A stretch of DNA of 64,000 bases from Macrotis lagotis. Lineage: Eukaryota > Chordata > Mammalia > Peramelemorphia > Peramelidae. Position 1 is the stretch's first letter, and each line of letters begins with the position of its first letter. Below the pieces are notes generated by a model. The model saw nothing but the letters and a program-made list of their open reading frames with translations. It did no database searches and was not told the DNA's origin. Positions 22,501-64,000 of this stretch are shown piece by piece. The stretch is from contig NC_133658.1 in assembly GCF_037893015.1 (NCBI RefSeq), forward strand, positions 171,176,659 to 171,240,658. Direction: 5' to 3'. The position numbers and the translations under genes were made by a program.

Positions 22501-24284
22501 GTGGGGTGAGTAGAGAAAGACCCAAGGAAACAGTTAGTAGTACCACCTAGAGATAAAGACCATTTAAGACATCATTCCCAAACAGGTAGAAAGCTAGCAT
22601 GGTGGAATAAAAAACACTGGATTTAGAGTAAGAGTGCTTATGTGAAAATCCTACCTCTACTCTGATATTAATACTCATGTGACTTCAGGCAAGATACTTA
22701 AGATCTCTGCTTCATTTTCTCAATTGTTAAATGAAGGCTGGCTTTATGACTCTCTAAGATTCCTTCCAATCCAAACCTTGATGACTTCAATGAATCTTGA
22801 TTCATTGCCTCCCCACTCCCTAGTGGTTTGATAAAGTTTTCTCTTTGCTTCCATTGTTACTATTTGTTTGGGGGTATCCAATTATCTAAATAGAATTTCT
22901 GTTGCTAAGAGATATTTTTGCCTTCAAAATCTGTTAGGTCTGCTATTTAGCATTCAAAATATGCCCTGGAGCTGAGCCAGTGATCTTGTAAGTTAGTTTA
23001 CCTATTTTCAATTTTCAACAAAATGTTAACTTTGACAAGTTAGCATGGTTTACCAAGATCTGAATTTGGATCATGTGTTATGGATGACTGACAGTGTTTT
23101 CAATGAAATTATTGTCAATTTAATTAGGATTTAAAAGGATTTACTTCCTATTAACTTGACTATTATGTAATGTGAACAGATGAAAAAAATTTCTCTTAGT
23201 CATAGGAAGGTACCAAAGCACAGAGGATAAAAAACTGGCCTTCATAACCAGGAAGGACTGGTTTCTGCCTCTTCCAGTGACAGATCTTTGGGGTGTTAAT
23301 TAACTTCTGAGTGCTAAAATCAGCTCTCTAAGACAGTGGTTTCAGATTCAAATAGAAAAGGGACCACATAAGGAGCCCTGTGGGCTGTACATTGACTTAG
23401 AAAACCACATATGTGCATAAATTTCTTTTTTATTAATACATCAACACATTATGGTTTGAGCAGAACTTGGCCGTGTTGTGGGCTGGGTGTTTGATACCTT
23501 TACTAGAAGATTCCACGTAGAAAAGAAGGTACCAAACTGCATTAATAGGAATTTCCATATCTGATAGTTTCATGTAAAATAAAATCACAGGTTCAGTTCC
23601 TATCCCTAATTATGGAAAACAAGTAATTCTAATATGGAAATTTGCAGTGAATTTTAAGTAACATTTTAAAAAAAATGGTTCCCTTCTTACCATCACAGAA
23701 TAAAAAATTCTTAAACTTAATATTTAAAGCATTATTTGTTCTTGAAAATGTAAGAGAAATAAAGTAGAATTACCTGAAGTATATTCTGCAAAGCCATCCT
23801 CTCCCAGTTTCAAAATCATTTGCTGTTTCCACCTTTCTAGGATTAAGATTTGTTTTGCTGTCATAGTTTGTTGAAGGATTCTCGTAACACTAGGCATTTT
23901 ATTCTTTTGTAAAGGGATTTTCAAAGGAATTGAGGAATCAGTTAGAGTCTTTGATACATTTCTTTTTTCTGGATTGAGAAAAAGAATTGTATTTTGTGTA
24001 ACTTTTGGTTCTGATTCTTGATCTTGGGCCTTACATTTACTCACAGGTCTATATAATAAATCATCTTGGATCAATGATTCTGGTGTCTGAGAACTAATTC
24101 TGGTTGACACAATAGAACTTATTAAGTTAGAGTATTTGTTTTGGTCAACTTCTTGATAAGGGTTTTTTTTCTTCTTCTGGTTATGAAAGTAACATGAAGT
24201 AGAGAAACCTACAGAAGGAGCTAGTTCTCCAAAGAACCTACTTGATCTTCCAAATTTCTTGCATATACTTGATAGTGACTGCAT
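6590..24284 (-). CDS. MGME1: MGME1, mitochondrial genome maintenance exonuclease 1 (four coding exons)
   Basis: Joining 23774-24284, 14141-14360, 7182-7314 and 6590-6751 on the minus strand gives 341 residues, against 344 in human as I recall it. The start is the first ATG of the exon-2 frame; residues 1-31 are basic with no acidic residue before E20, fitting a mitochondrial presequence. The PD-(D/E)XK nuclease core keeps D238 (LGLIDC), D251 and K253 (VIDWK), at the same numbers as the human catalytic residues. Family knowledge: the enzyme cuts single-stranded DNA, removes 5' flaps and helps degrade linear mtDNA during replication. All introns use GT-AG: GCAG/GT-type junctions at 23773, 14361/14140, 7315/7181 and 6752. 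The protein ends a few residues earlier than human. It is divergently paired with SNX5. No frame damage is seen, so I judge it intact. Confidence 0.95.
7182..7314 (-). CDS. MGME1: MGME1 exon 4 (catalytic core)
   Basis: The exon encodes residues 245-288 after completing the split R244 codon. It carries the [17 protein letters not shown] motif with catalytic D251 and K253, then [12 protein letters not shown]. The acceptor is TTTTGTGGCAG and the donor GAG|GTCAGT. Human has SFQ where this copy has HFE at the 3' edge, a mild difference. Confidence 0.95.
7850..7985 (+). repeat. MIR relic
   Basis: It shows CCCATCTGTAAAATGGGGAT, then AACAACACCTGGATTGGCTG and a TTTGTGAGCTTTAAAG end, the classical sense 3' half of MIR. 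Confidence 0.6.
8105..8345 (+). repeat. Old CORE-SINE/MIR-type SINE
   Basis: The head GGATGCAGTGGATGGAGCAC and GGCTTGGAGTCAGGAAGACC grade into TTCCTAGCTGTGTGACACAT and TTCCTTATCTGTAAAATGGG. The MIR-like 3' half distinguishes it from the shorter WSINE copies. Confidence 0.7.
8515..8765 (-). mobile_element. LINE-1 3' end relic
   Basis: The plus strand reads AACCTCAAAAGAATAAAAAT, a GCAAAAAAGTAA block, TCTGACAGTATACACCCCC and TCTGCAAAGAAGGAAGGGAG. This matches in order the copies at 9.2, 47.65 and 62.9 kb, so it is one old family. Assignment to LINE-1 is from recall. Confidence 0.45.
8955..9040. repeat. Compound microsatellite (TATG)n(TA)n(GA)n
   Basis: Pure units run from GTATGTATGTATGT through alternating TA to nine GA units. 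It sits in an MGME1 intron and is likely polymorphic in length. Confidence 0.9.
9195..9665 (-). mobile_element. LINE-1 3' end relic
   Basis: In antisense it runs from an AACTCTGCAAAGAAGAGAAGG block through TTTTCCTGGTTCTGCTTCC and TTTCTTATGGGACAGTAATA to CATTCCCCAACTAATGGGTA and CCAGTTCTTATGC. These are the reverse of an L1 ORF2 end plus 3' UTR. Heavy divergence indicates age. Confidence 0.5.
9730..10960 (-). mobile_element. HAL1/L1 ORF1 fragment, interrupted by a SINE
   Basis: The minus strand encodes a decayed ORF1 piece with [20 protein letters not shown], and [24 protein letters not shown], parallel to [20 protein letters not shown] in the element at 16.3 kb. The N-terminal coiled-coil part and 5' region are only weakly traceable to about 10.96 kb. 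A pure T-run at 9811-9831 sits within the fragment. A WSINE was inserted later. The right boundary is uncertain. Confidence 0.6.
10061..10202 (-). repeat. WSINE copy inside the HAL1/L1 fragment
   Basis: It is a full antisense copy ending CTATCCACTCTGCCATCTAG. The duplication CAGATTGTCTTTT is seen on both sides (10049 and 10204), so it inserted into the older LINE fragment. Confidence 0.93.
11165..11345 (+). repeat. MIR relic
   Basis: It keeps TTGGAATCAGAGGACCTAGC, CTCTGCCACTCATGAGCTC, CAGTTTCATTATCTATAG and GTGAGGAAAGCTCTCTGTAA, the order of a nearly full sense MIR. Confidence 0.7.
11752..12345 (+). mobile_element. LINE-1 3' end, 5'-truncated, younger subfamily
   Basis: It begins in the last codons of ORF2 (GTGGCGAAGAATTGGAAATC, reading VAKNWKSS), passes the YVMEHYC-like block CATGTCATGGAACACTATTG, and ends in the 3' UTR with GGATATGATTTCTCTCTCAT and AAATAAAACCTTTAA. 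The same 3' end recurs at 33.1, 34.6 and 38.1 kb with modest divergence. A C-run of ten bases follows the tail. Confidence 0.85.
12360..12513 (+). repeat. WSINE copy
   Basis: Full length, from GGCAGCTAGGTGCAGTGGAT to CACTGCCTTGCAAAAAAC. The short duplication ATAACTCAAA flanks it on both sides. It inserted right next to the tail of the LINE-1 copy. Confidence 0.9.
12785..13070 (+). repeat. Composite marsupial SINE, different family
   Basis: It contains TTTGTCCTTCATTTTCGAAG, ACCATGACATCAAGGAGGTG, GATATAGATCAGGATGACTG and GAGATGGCCCTGGATGCGAG, then a tail GATTAAGTGACTTACCCAAG in antisense CORE style. The block is familiar from other marsupial DNA but I cannot give its family name with confidence. 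Confidence 0.6.
13071..13312 (+). repeat. MAR1-type CORE-SINE
   Basis: In sense orientation: GGCAGCTAGGCGACAAAGCA, TGGAGTCAGGAAGACTCATC, CTGTGTAACCCTAGGCAAG, ATAAAATGAGCTAGAGAAGG and TTTGCCAAGAAAACCTCAAA. It is the sense counterpart of the copies at 3.0 and 19.3 kb. Confidence 0.75.
13318..13475 (+). repeat. WSINE copy
   Basis: It is full length with head GGGCAGCTAAGTGGCAAAGT and tail CCACTGCCTTGTAAAAATAA. The flanks (CCTCAAAT followed by CATCCAGAGTCAG) suggest it split the end of the preceding MAR1 copy. Confidence 0.9.
13524..13695 (-). repeat. WSINE copy with long T-run
   Basis: Antisense copy with an unusually long T-run (the A tail), ending CACCTAGCTGCCCC. The duplication ACTACTRAAACAATTT is present on both sides with one mismatch (13508 and 13696), so it is a fairly recent insertion. 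Confidence 0.95.
14141..14360 (-). CDS. MGME1: MGME1 exon 3
   Basis: The exon encodes residues 171-244: [20 protein letters not shown], then [20 protein letters not shown] and [14 protein letters not shown], aligning closely with human. It holds the first catalytic aspartate, D238. The acceptor is TTTTTTTCTTAG and the donor ATCG|GTAAGT. Both splice phases match exons 2 and 4. Confidence 0.96.
15064..15212 (+). repeat. C-rich SINE variant A within the HAL1 unit
   Basis: It aligns to the canonical WSINE but with at least ten T-to-C differences, for example CACCCAACAATCACCCAGCT where normal copies read CACTTAATAATTACCTAGCT. It ends CACTGCCCTGCAAAAACC and a long A-run. Flanked by similar ATAGTAATAAT-GTAG stretches. 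Confidence 0.8.
15264..15425 (+). repeat. C-rich SINE variant B within the HAL1 unit
   Basis: It shares the T-to-C pattern of variant A (GAGCCAGGAGCACC, ACACCCAAAGATCACCC, TTTGCCCTGC). The upstream ATAGTAATAATAGTAG resembles the flank of A, so B may be a tandem duplicate or an independent insertion at a similar AAT-rich site. Confidence 0.75.
15612..15760 (+). repeat. C-rich SINE variant C, possibly part of the HAL1 3' region
   Basis: It starts GGGTAGCTGAGTGGCCCAGC and has GGGGCCAAGAGGCCCCGAGC, the most diverged of the three. It lies directly after CTCTGACTCTGCTGTA-like sequence with no clear target-site duplication, so it may be carried by the LINE family itself. Confidence 0.6.
16262..16819 (-). 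pseudogene. HAL1/L1 ORF1 protein, RRM and C-terminal domain part
   Basis: This 185-codon frame encodes the L1 ORF1p nucleic-acid-binding half: [20 protein letters not shown] (RRM start), [40 protein letters not shown] and the C-terminal domain with [20 protein letters not shown]. Family role: an RNA-binding chaperone of LINE particles. It is continuous but separated from the coiled-coil half by a short gap with a frame change, so ORF1 is broken at least once. Confidence 0.85.
16851..17306 (-). pseudogene. HAL1/L1 ORF1 protein, N-terminal and coiled-coil part
   Basis: This 151-codon frame has the heptad-rich run expected of the ORF1p trimer: [20 protein letters not shown], then [20 protein letters not shown] and [20 protein letters not shown]. 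It ends at a stop (RNQDSIL) about 30 bases before the RRM frame resumes. The start codon assigned is only the first in frame; an upstream start is possible. Confidence 0.8.
18368..18905 (-). mobile_element. LINE-1 3' end relic, old subfamily
   Basis: The plus strand carries CTCCCCAAGAAGTGAGTAAT, GTTATACATATACAATTATG, TTCAGATTCCACAGTTCTCT and CTCTAGATGTGGATTGATAT, the reverse of an L1 3' UTR family also seen near 46.5 kb. No coding part survives. Confidence 0.6.
19318..19515 (-). repeat. MAR1-type CORE-SINE, antisense
   Basis: It reads TTGTTCAGTCATTTCAGTCA, GTGGCTTGCCATTTTCTCCT, CATTTTACAGATGAGGAACT and GAATTTAGGAAGATGAGTCT, complete for the family apart from the tRNA-like head, which is poorly preserved. 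Confidence 0.75.
19985..20105 (-). repeat. MIR relic
   Basis: The stretch AATATTTATATGGTGCTTAA, ACAGCATCTCATTTAATCCT and GACAGGTGCTGTTATTA is the typical antisense MIR 3' half. Confidence 0.5.
20140..20690 (+). repeat. Unclassified dispersed repeat, copy 2
   Basis: It covers the downstream part of the family: ATGCCAGGCTGAGAATTTTG, TCCTAAGGAATCACTTAGGC, GGAGTAGAGGAGTGACAGGG and GCAGGGAGACCAATTA. The same order appears in the copy at 49.7 kb. No protein coding is evident. Confidence 0.45.
20885..21045 (+). repeat. MIR relic
   Basis: It has AGAATCTAGAATTTGGAGTC, TATAACCCTGAGACACCTAG and TTTCTTCATCTGTATGTGGG in the sense order. Confidence 0.55.
21070..21300 (+). mobile_element. LINE-2 3' end relic
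   Basis: It shows GAGAGCAGGGATTGGCCTTT, CTGTGTATCCACAGGGCTTA, GCACAGACCAGACATATAAT and GGGCACTCAATTAAATACTC, the terminal part of an L2 3' UTR. Confidence 0.7.
21300..21520 (+). mobile_element. LINE-2 3' end relic, second copy
   Basis: It directly follows the previous L2 tail and repeats the same order: AACATAAACTCATTGTGGAC, AAGGACATTTTGTCTTTGCA, then CCTAACAAATGTCTAT. Two independent L2 ends thus lie back to back on the same strand. Confidence 0.6.
21651..21782 (-). repeat. WSINE copy, internally deleted
   Basis: An antisense copy with CAAGGCAATGGGGGTTAAGT and TCTATCTACTATACCAC. The CCACACAGCTAG part is missing. The short flank CTATAATT is repeated at both ends. Confidence 0.85.
21920..22380 (-). 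pseudogene. Decayed duplicate of MGME1 exon 2, split by a SINE
   Basis: Outside the inserted SINE, the sequence aligns in order with the antisense of MGME1 exon 2: AAAGGTATTGTCAAAGAAAT versus AAAGGGATTTTCAAAGGAAT, then TGCATTTACTCACAGGTCTA versus TACATTTACTCACAGGTCTA, and TTCTGGTGTCAGAGAATTAA versus TTCTGGTGTCTGAGAACTAA. By eye the identity is around 75-85 percent in matched blocks, with gaps, including loss of much of the 3' part of the exon. It has the same orientation as the true exon, which lies about 1.4 kb away, and keeps no long open frame. A tandem exon duplication is my inference; a spliced-transcript pseudogene is less likely since no neighbouring exon is attached. Confidence 0.8.
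22062..22213 (-). repeat. WSINE copy inside the MGME1 exon-2 duplicate
   Basis: It is a full antisense copy (GGCAGTGGGGTTAAGTGACT to GAGCCACCTAGTTGACCCC). The flank TTTTGTAATTT appears before and after it, so it inserted after the exon duplication had formed. Confidence 0.92.
22595..22785 (+). repeat. MIR relic
   Basis: GCTAGCATGGTGGAATAAAA, GTGACTTCAGGCAAGATACT, CATTTTCTCAATTGTTAAAT and TCTCTAAGATTCCTTCCAAT give a near-complete sense MIR. Confidence 0.65.
23205..23320 (+). repeat. MIR-like SINE relic
   Basis: It keeps AAAAACTGGCCTTCATAACC, AGGAAGGACTGGTTTCTGCC and a degenerate 3' half. The family is likely MIR or an old CORE-SINE. Confidence 0.45.
23325..23515 (+). mobile_element. Non-autonomous hAT-type DNA transposon relic, copy 2
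   Basis: It matches the copy at 120-345 in AAATAGAAAAGGGACCACAT, CATTGACTTAGAAAACCACA and GTGTTGTGGGCTGGGTGTTT-GATACC. The ends GACAGTGGTTTCAGATTCAA and GTTTGATACCTTTAC look like decayed inverted repeats. It is internally deleted and noncoding. Confidence 0.45.
23774..24284 (-). CDS. MGME1: MGME1 first coding exon (exon 2)
   Basis: It encodes residues 1-170 and one base of codon 171. The first ~31 residues ([20 protein letters not shown] onward to STSC) are arginine/lysine-rich and serine-rich, fitting a mitochondrial presequence. Then follow [40 protein letters not shown] and [20 protein letters not shown], all close to human. The donor is TTCAG|GTAATT on the minus strand. The middle (residues 70-120) is the most diverged, as expected for a linker. 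The exon's 5' UTR part runs to 24368, where a CTTTTCTCTTTCATAG acceptor lies. Confidence 0.97.
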
Positions 24285-24368
24285 TTTTTAAGCTCTAAAT
24301 TTCCATGAAATATAATTTGGTTCAAAGTTCTCCTCTTCAAAGGCGAATGTTTTTTTTTTGGAGGTGTC
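24285..24368 (-). other. MGME1: MGME1 exon 2, 5' UTR part
   Basis: Upstream of the MGME1 ATG, the minus strand runs GACACCTCC, an A-run, then CATTCGCCTTTGAAGAGGAG. The acceptor TTTCTCTTTCATAG with a pyrimidine-rich tract precedes it, so splicing from a noncoding exon 1 is expected. Confidence 0.6.
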
Positions 24369-24839
24369 CTATGAAAGAGAAAAGTTAAATGTTACTGATC
24401 AATATTTTGACTAAAAATAAAAACCAGAAGTCAAAGAAAGTAAGATTCCACAAAACTTTCCCAGTAATTTTCCATGCTAGCACTCAGACTTAGCTTAACT
24501 TGTACTTTACTTTTAAGGGCACTCAACCATCTTTGTTGATCAACTAGTGGATCTTGCCTCTCTGAAAAATCAAGCAAAAAGACAAGATGCTTGGAATCAC
24601 TAGGTAAGTTTCAGAATTAGCAGCCTGCTGCTGCTTGGTTCCTAGGGTAGAAGTGTAAAATTTCAAAACTAGAAAAGCTGGATCATAGAGTATGTGAGCC
24701 ATCTTCTTCATTTTATGTACGAGTAAACAATCAAAAAACATTTGTATAGAACTTAAGATAAAATAGCACTAACTGTAAAATTAGCAAGTGATTTTAGATG
24801 AGCTCCAATTCTAGTTCTTTTATCAGATTCCCTAGCAGG

Positions 24840-25200
24840 GAGTATCTATCATTTAGTCAAAAAACATTTATTAAGTACTTATTTTGTTAAGACAGTGCTG
24901 ACACGAAGCGACAAAAACCACTCTTTCCTTCCCCTCAAACAAATAATCCTATCCACATTTCTGGTCTTTTAAAGGAACTTCCATTTAATTGGTGACTCAG
25001 ATTTAGATATATACAAAATTGATAGAATATATATTTCTTTTTTGATGGAGAGAGGGCATGAGAAGCTTGCTGAATAAGGAAAGATTTCATATATAAGTTG
25101 GTGACTGAGGGGAGTTCTGGTGAAAACAAGGGGTATAAGAGAGGAGGGAATGCAGTAGTGCAAAGGTATGGAGAAAGGAGTTGGGGTCTCAATTATTATT
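24840..25200 (+). repeat. Unclassified dispersed repeat, copy 3
   Basis: It begins AAAAAACATTTATTAAGTAC, TTATTTTGTTAAGACAGTGC and continues through GAAAACAAGGGGTATAAGAG, GTGCAAAGGTATGGAGAAAG. This mirrors the 5' and middle parts of the copies at 43.1 and 35.8 kb. Confidence 0.45.
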
Positions 25201-25202
25201 GG

Positions 25203-25340
25203 TTTTTTTTCCGAGGCAATAAGGTTAAGTGATTTGCCTGTGGTCACACAGCTAGGTAATTATTAAGTATCTGAAGCTTGAACTCAGGTCCTCCCGACTC
25301 CACAGCTGGTGCTATATCCACTGTGCCACTTAGCCGCCCC
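25203..25340 (-). repeat. WSINE copy in MGME1 intron 1
   Basis: An antisense copy: CCGAGGCAATAAGGTTAAGT to GCCACTTAGCCGCCCC. It is slightly shorter than canonical in the middle and lacks a clear duplication. Confidence 0.85.
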
Positions 25341-25459
25341 ACGGAGTGTCATTTATAGGGAAGTGGAAGAAACTCCGTTTTTATATAGCAAGTACTTGAT
25401 GTTTTATAAAATACCAACGTCAGAAATATAATAATGAAAACGACAGGAGCTAATAATTA

Positions 25460-25575
25460 CATAGTGCTTACCATGTGTAAAGAACACTGGCCTTGGAATT
25501 GGGTTTAATTGGGTTCTGACACTAAACTCAGCAAAACTGGCCTGAGTCTCAGTTTATTTATCTACAATTTGGTAG
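25460..25575 (+). repeat. MIR relic
   Basis: AAAGAACACTGGCCTTGGAA, GGGTTCTGACACTAAACTCA and GAGTCTCAGTTTATTTATCT follow the sense MIR order. Confidence 0.55.
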
Positions 25576-25617
25576 ACTCAAATCACACCATCAACTATAT
25601 AAAACACTCTAAAATAG

Positions 25618-25760
25618 GGGGCGGATAGTTGCATCAGTCGTGTGGCCCCGGGAATCAGAAACACCGAATTGAAATCCCACCTCAGACCAGGTAAAGAAAG
25701 TGTCTTAGCATCTCCCAGCCTCAGTTCTGAAATAACAGCCTTTATTTTTCAGGGCTCTAG
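25618..25760 (+). repeat. Diverged SINE
   Basis: GGGGCGGATAGTTGCATCAG, GGAATCAGAAACACCGAATT, CCCACCTCAGACCAGGTAAA and CAGCCTCAGTTCTGAAATAA suggest a WSINE or MAR1 relative. It is close to the CpG island. Confidence 0.5.
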
Positions 25761-25900
25761 TGGAGATAAAATGAGATACCTGTAATGCATAAGATATTTA
25801 TCATTACAAAGCGGGAATTCTGCATAGTGCGGATTCTAGAGACAAAGCCTTTGTTCTTCTGGCATTCAGGTACACAAGTAAATACAAAGTTTCTATAGTC

Positions 25901-26016
25901 ATTTTTTTTTAGATTTTTGCAAGGCAATGGGGCACACAGCTAGGTCATTGTTAAGTGTCTGAGGCTGGACTTGAACTCAGGTCCTCCCGACTCGCTGCGC
26001 CACCTTAGCCGCCCTC
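25901..26016 (-). repeat. WSINE copy at the CpG island edge
   Basis: Antisense copy with a deletion between GGCAATGGGG and CACACAGCTAGG, ending CTCGCTGCGCCACCTTAGCC. The left limit of the CpG island is at this element, and the CpG sites in its end are retained. Confidence 0.85.
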
Positions 26017-26230
26017 TACAGAGTAATTCCAAGAGCTGGAGCCGCTGAGCCCCGGGGGTTGAGGGCCCGGAGGGGCATCCTGGAGGCTGGGGCTCCGCAA
26101 CACGACCGGGAGGGGGTTGGGGGCCGATGGCGGCGGGGGACGCGCGGCCGCCCACGGCTTCCCTCCCGCGGCAAGGCCAAGGCCCGGAAAGCCCGCGACT
26201 CCCCGGCAGCCGGAAGGAGCCATCCGGCGC

Positions 26231-26235
26231 CCAAT
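26231..26235 (+). promoter_or_regulatory. CCAAT box (possible NF-Y site)
   Basis: CCAATCAACG matches the NF-Y core CCAAT plus the preferred following bases. It lies about 0.2 kb inside MGME1 intron 1 relative to the proposed exon 1, so it is downstream of MGME1 transcription; its role is uncertain. Confidence 0.35.
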
Positions 26236-26280
26236 CAACGAGCGCGCCGCTCCTCGGAGCGGCGTGCGCGTGCTCGCGCG

Positions 26281-26286
26281 CACGTG
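26281..26286. promoter_or_regulatory. CACGTG E-box with TGAC extension
   Basis: GCGCACGTGACTGG contains the palindrome CACGTG followed by AC. Read on the minus strand it is GTCACGTGC, which fits USF or TFEB/TFE3 (CLEAR-type) preference. Two more CACGTG sites occur in the island. Confidence 0.4.
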
Positions 26287-26401
26287 ACTGGAGGAGGTGG
26301 GAGATCGGCGAGGGCGCCCGGGAAGCGGGCTGGGGGAAGGGGCTCGCCCGGGCCCCTGAGGGTGCAGTCGGTGTAAAGCCCCGCAGCGGCTGCGGGCCCG
26401 C

Positions 26402-26415
26402 GGGGGGGGGGGGGG
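26402..26415 (+). repeat. G14 homopolymer next to the MGME1 exon 1 donor
   Basis: Fourteen consecutive G on the plus strand, so C on the MGME1 sense strand, about ten bases into the presumed MGME1 intron 1. Such runs are prone to length errors in sequencing and to slippage in vivo. Confidence 0.85.
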
Positions 26416-26425
26416 CCGTGCGTAC

Positions 26426-26630
26426 CTTTCGCTGCTTCTCGCGGCCCCGAGGCGTGGCCGGCGGCAACTCCCGCGAGTCTTCCTGCCTCTCGCGGCATCT
26501 GGCTCCCCGGGGGCGGCGGGCCGGCATGCACCGCGGCGCCGGCCCCGCCCCCGGCCCCGCCCCTCACAGCGAGCCTCGCGGCGAGGCGGGAGGAGCGCGG
26601 GGCGCGTCCCCGGCTCCCGGAGTGTAGCCT
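26426..26630 (-). other. MGME1: Presumed MGME1 exon 1 (noncoding)
   Basis: The minus strand has a good donor, CAGCGAAAG|GTACGC, at this lower edge. The first long in-frame coding ATG is in the next exon, so this exon would be 5' UTR. The upper limit (start of transcription) is a guess placed below the YY1-type motif at 26635. Alternative donors in this GC-rich DNA cannot be excluded. Confidence 0.45.
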
Positions 26631-26634
26631 TGGC

Positions 26635-26646
26635 GCCGCCATCTTG
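26635..26646 (-). promoter_or_regulatory. YY1-type motif, minus orientation
   Basis: GCCGCCATCTTG on the plus strand is the reverse of CAAGATGGCGGC, the extended YY1 site. It lies just upstream of the presumed MGME1 exon 1, where YY1 sites of CpG-island promoters commonly mark the start of transcription. Confidence 0.6.
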
Positions 26647-26803
26647 AGTCAGGGCTCCGGCGCCAGGGGCGACTCCTGCGGGGAAAGCCCACTTCCCCTC
26701 GAGTTGGGGCGCCCGGCACCCTCCCGGCCCGCCTGCCTGCCCGGGCTCGAGACCCGCCGCGCAGGGACGGGGGAGCTTGAGCCGGAGCCGCTCTGCCCGG
26801 CTC

Positions 26804-26814
26804 CAAGATGGCGG
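26804..26814 (+). promoter_or_regulatory. YY1-type motif, plus orientation
   Basis: CAAGATGGCGG fits the YY1 consensus and points toward SNX5, about 160 bases upstream of its ATG. With the opposite-facing site at 26635 it frames the divergent promoter. The ATG inside this motif starts a short frame unlike SNX5 and I do not treat it as coding. Confidence 0.6.
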
Positions 26815-26847
26815 GGGCCCGCGGCCGGCCCGGGCCCCGGGCGCCGC

Positions 26848-26853
26848 CACGTG
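26848..26853. promoter_or_regulatory. CACGTG E-box
   Basis: GCCGCCACGTGCGGC carries a central CACGTG between the two transcription units, nearer SNX5. Binding by USF, MYC/MAX or MiT factors is possible; sequence alone does not decide. Confidence 0.35.
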
Positions 26854-26971
26854 CGGCTGGCCGGGGCGGGCCGGGGCGGGGCGGCGCGGGGGGCGGGGCG
26901 GCCGGGCGGGCCCGTGGCGGGGCGGCGGAGCCGCAGTCGCAGCTCCCTCCGCCGCCTCTCGCGCCCGCGCC

Positions 26972-63616
<36,645 letters not shown>

Positions 63617-63649
63617 GCAAGGATCGAAATCTTAATAATTCTGAACTAA

Positions 63650-64000
63650 GATTGGTTCAGGTTCATCTAGATAAAAAGAGCTTACATTATATTGGAGAGA
63701 AACCCCTTGAACCTTGTATATATAGAACAAAGTCAGTTTGGAGTTGGGGAGGAGCAATAGCCCTTGGTATTGAGAGAAGGAAAGACTTCATCTAGTTAAT
63801 ACTTGAGCTCATTCTTAAAGGAAGTAACAGATTTTGGATAGTGGTGGTCTACGGGAGTGCATGGGCAGAGGCACAGAAAGAGAAGGGAGTGTGGTGTTCT
63901 GTGTCTAGAATGGTAAAAAAGGCTGACTGTAAGGGAAGAAAATTAGTTTGGATTACTGAAGAAGGATCTCTGAAGCAAAGCCACAGAAACTGTCAAGGAA
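63650..64000 (+). repeat. Unclassified dispersed repeat, copy 7 (in SNX5 intron 10)
   Basis: AAAAAGAGCTTACATTATAT, ACTTGAGCTCATTCTTAAAG, GCATGGGCAGAGGCACAGAA and GGCTGACTGTAAGGGAAG match the family order seen at 35.8 and 43.1 kb. It continues past the window edge. Confidence 0.45.

Larger units (their letters stand above)
14361..23773 (-). other. MGME1: MGME1 intron between exons 3 and 2
   Basis: This 9.4 kb intron holds the HAL1-like LINE (14.9-18.05 kb), an old LINE-1 tail (18.37-18.9 kb), a MAR1 copy (19.3 kb), copies of an unclassified repeat, two LINE-2 tails (21.08-21.52 kb), two WSINEs and a decayed copy of MGME1 exon 2. Between 14.42 and 14.88 kb and between 22.8 and 23.2 kb I see nothing beyond AT-rich DNA. 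Confidence 0.7.

Overview
The window is nuclear DNA of a marsupial. The evidence is about thirty copies of a tRNA-headed SINE of the Australian marsupial WSINE/WALLSI type, several MAR1/CORE-SINE and MIR relics, LINE-1 3' ends of marsupial type, and many old LINE-2 relics. The young SINE copies (head GGGGCGGCTAGGTGGCGCAG, tail TTGCCTTGCAAAAA) look most like those of dasyurids, but that narrower placement is an inference from memory. Background DNA is AT-rich, with one strong CpG island at about 26.0-27.4 kb.

Two protein genes are present, head to head across that CpG island. MGME1 (mitochondrial genome maintenance exonuclease 1) lies on the minus strand. Its four coding exons, at 23774-24284, 14141-14360, 7182-7314 and 6590-6751, splice into a 341-residue protein that keeps the catalytic residues D238, D251 and K253. 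A noncoding first exon probably ends at 26426. SNX5 (sorting nexin 5) lies on the plus strand. Exon 1 starts at ATG 26972, is followed by a 27.7 kb intron, and then nine more coding exons run to 63616. These give the first 305 of about 404 residues: the whole PX domain, the linking amphipathic helix and the start of the BAR domain. The gene continues beyond the window.

Region by region: 1-6.0 kb is MGME1 3' flank, filled with old repeats. 6.0-24.4 kb is the MGME1 body, whose introns hold a near-full-length HAL1-like LINE (ORF1 only, 14.9-18.05 kb, with target-site duplications) and a decayed extra copy of MGME1 exon 2 (about 21.92-22.38 kb). 24.4-27.4 kb holds MGME1 intron 1 and the shared promoter, with YY1-type and CACGTG motifs and a CCAAT box. 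27.0-54.7 kb is SNX5 intron 1, mostly SINE, LINE-1 and LINE-2 insertions, some nested. 54.7-64.0 kb holds SNX5 exons 2-10 with short to medium introns.

The two proteins do not share a pathway: MGME1 trims single-stranded DNA ends in mitochondria and SNX5 remodels endosomal membranes. Their arrangement matches the head-to-head MGME1/SNX5 pair known in human. I see no undescribed gene system. The best leads are the MGME1 exon-2 duplication, the HAL1-like unit with its three C-rich SINEs, a GC-AG intron after SNX5 exon 10, a short recent local duplication in SNX5 intron 1, an unexplained antisense open frame near 39.8 kb, and a possible snoRNA-like segment in SNX5 intron 6.
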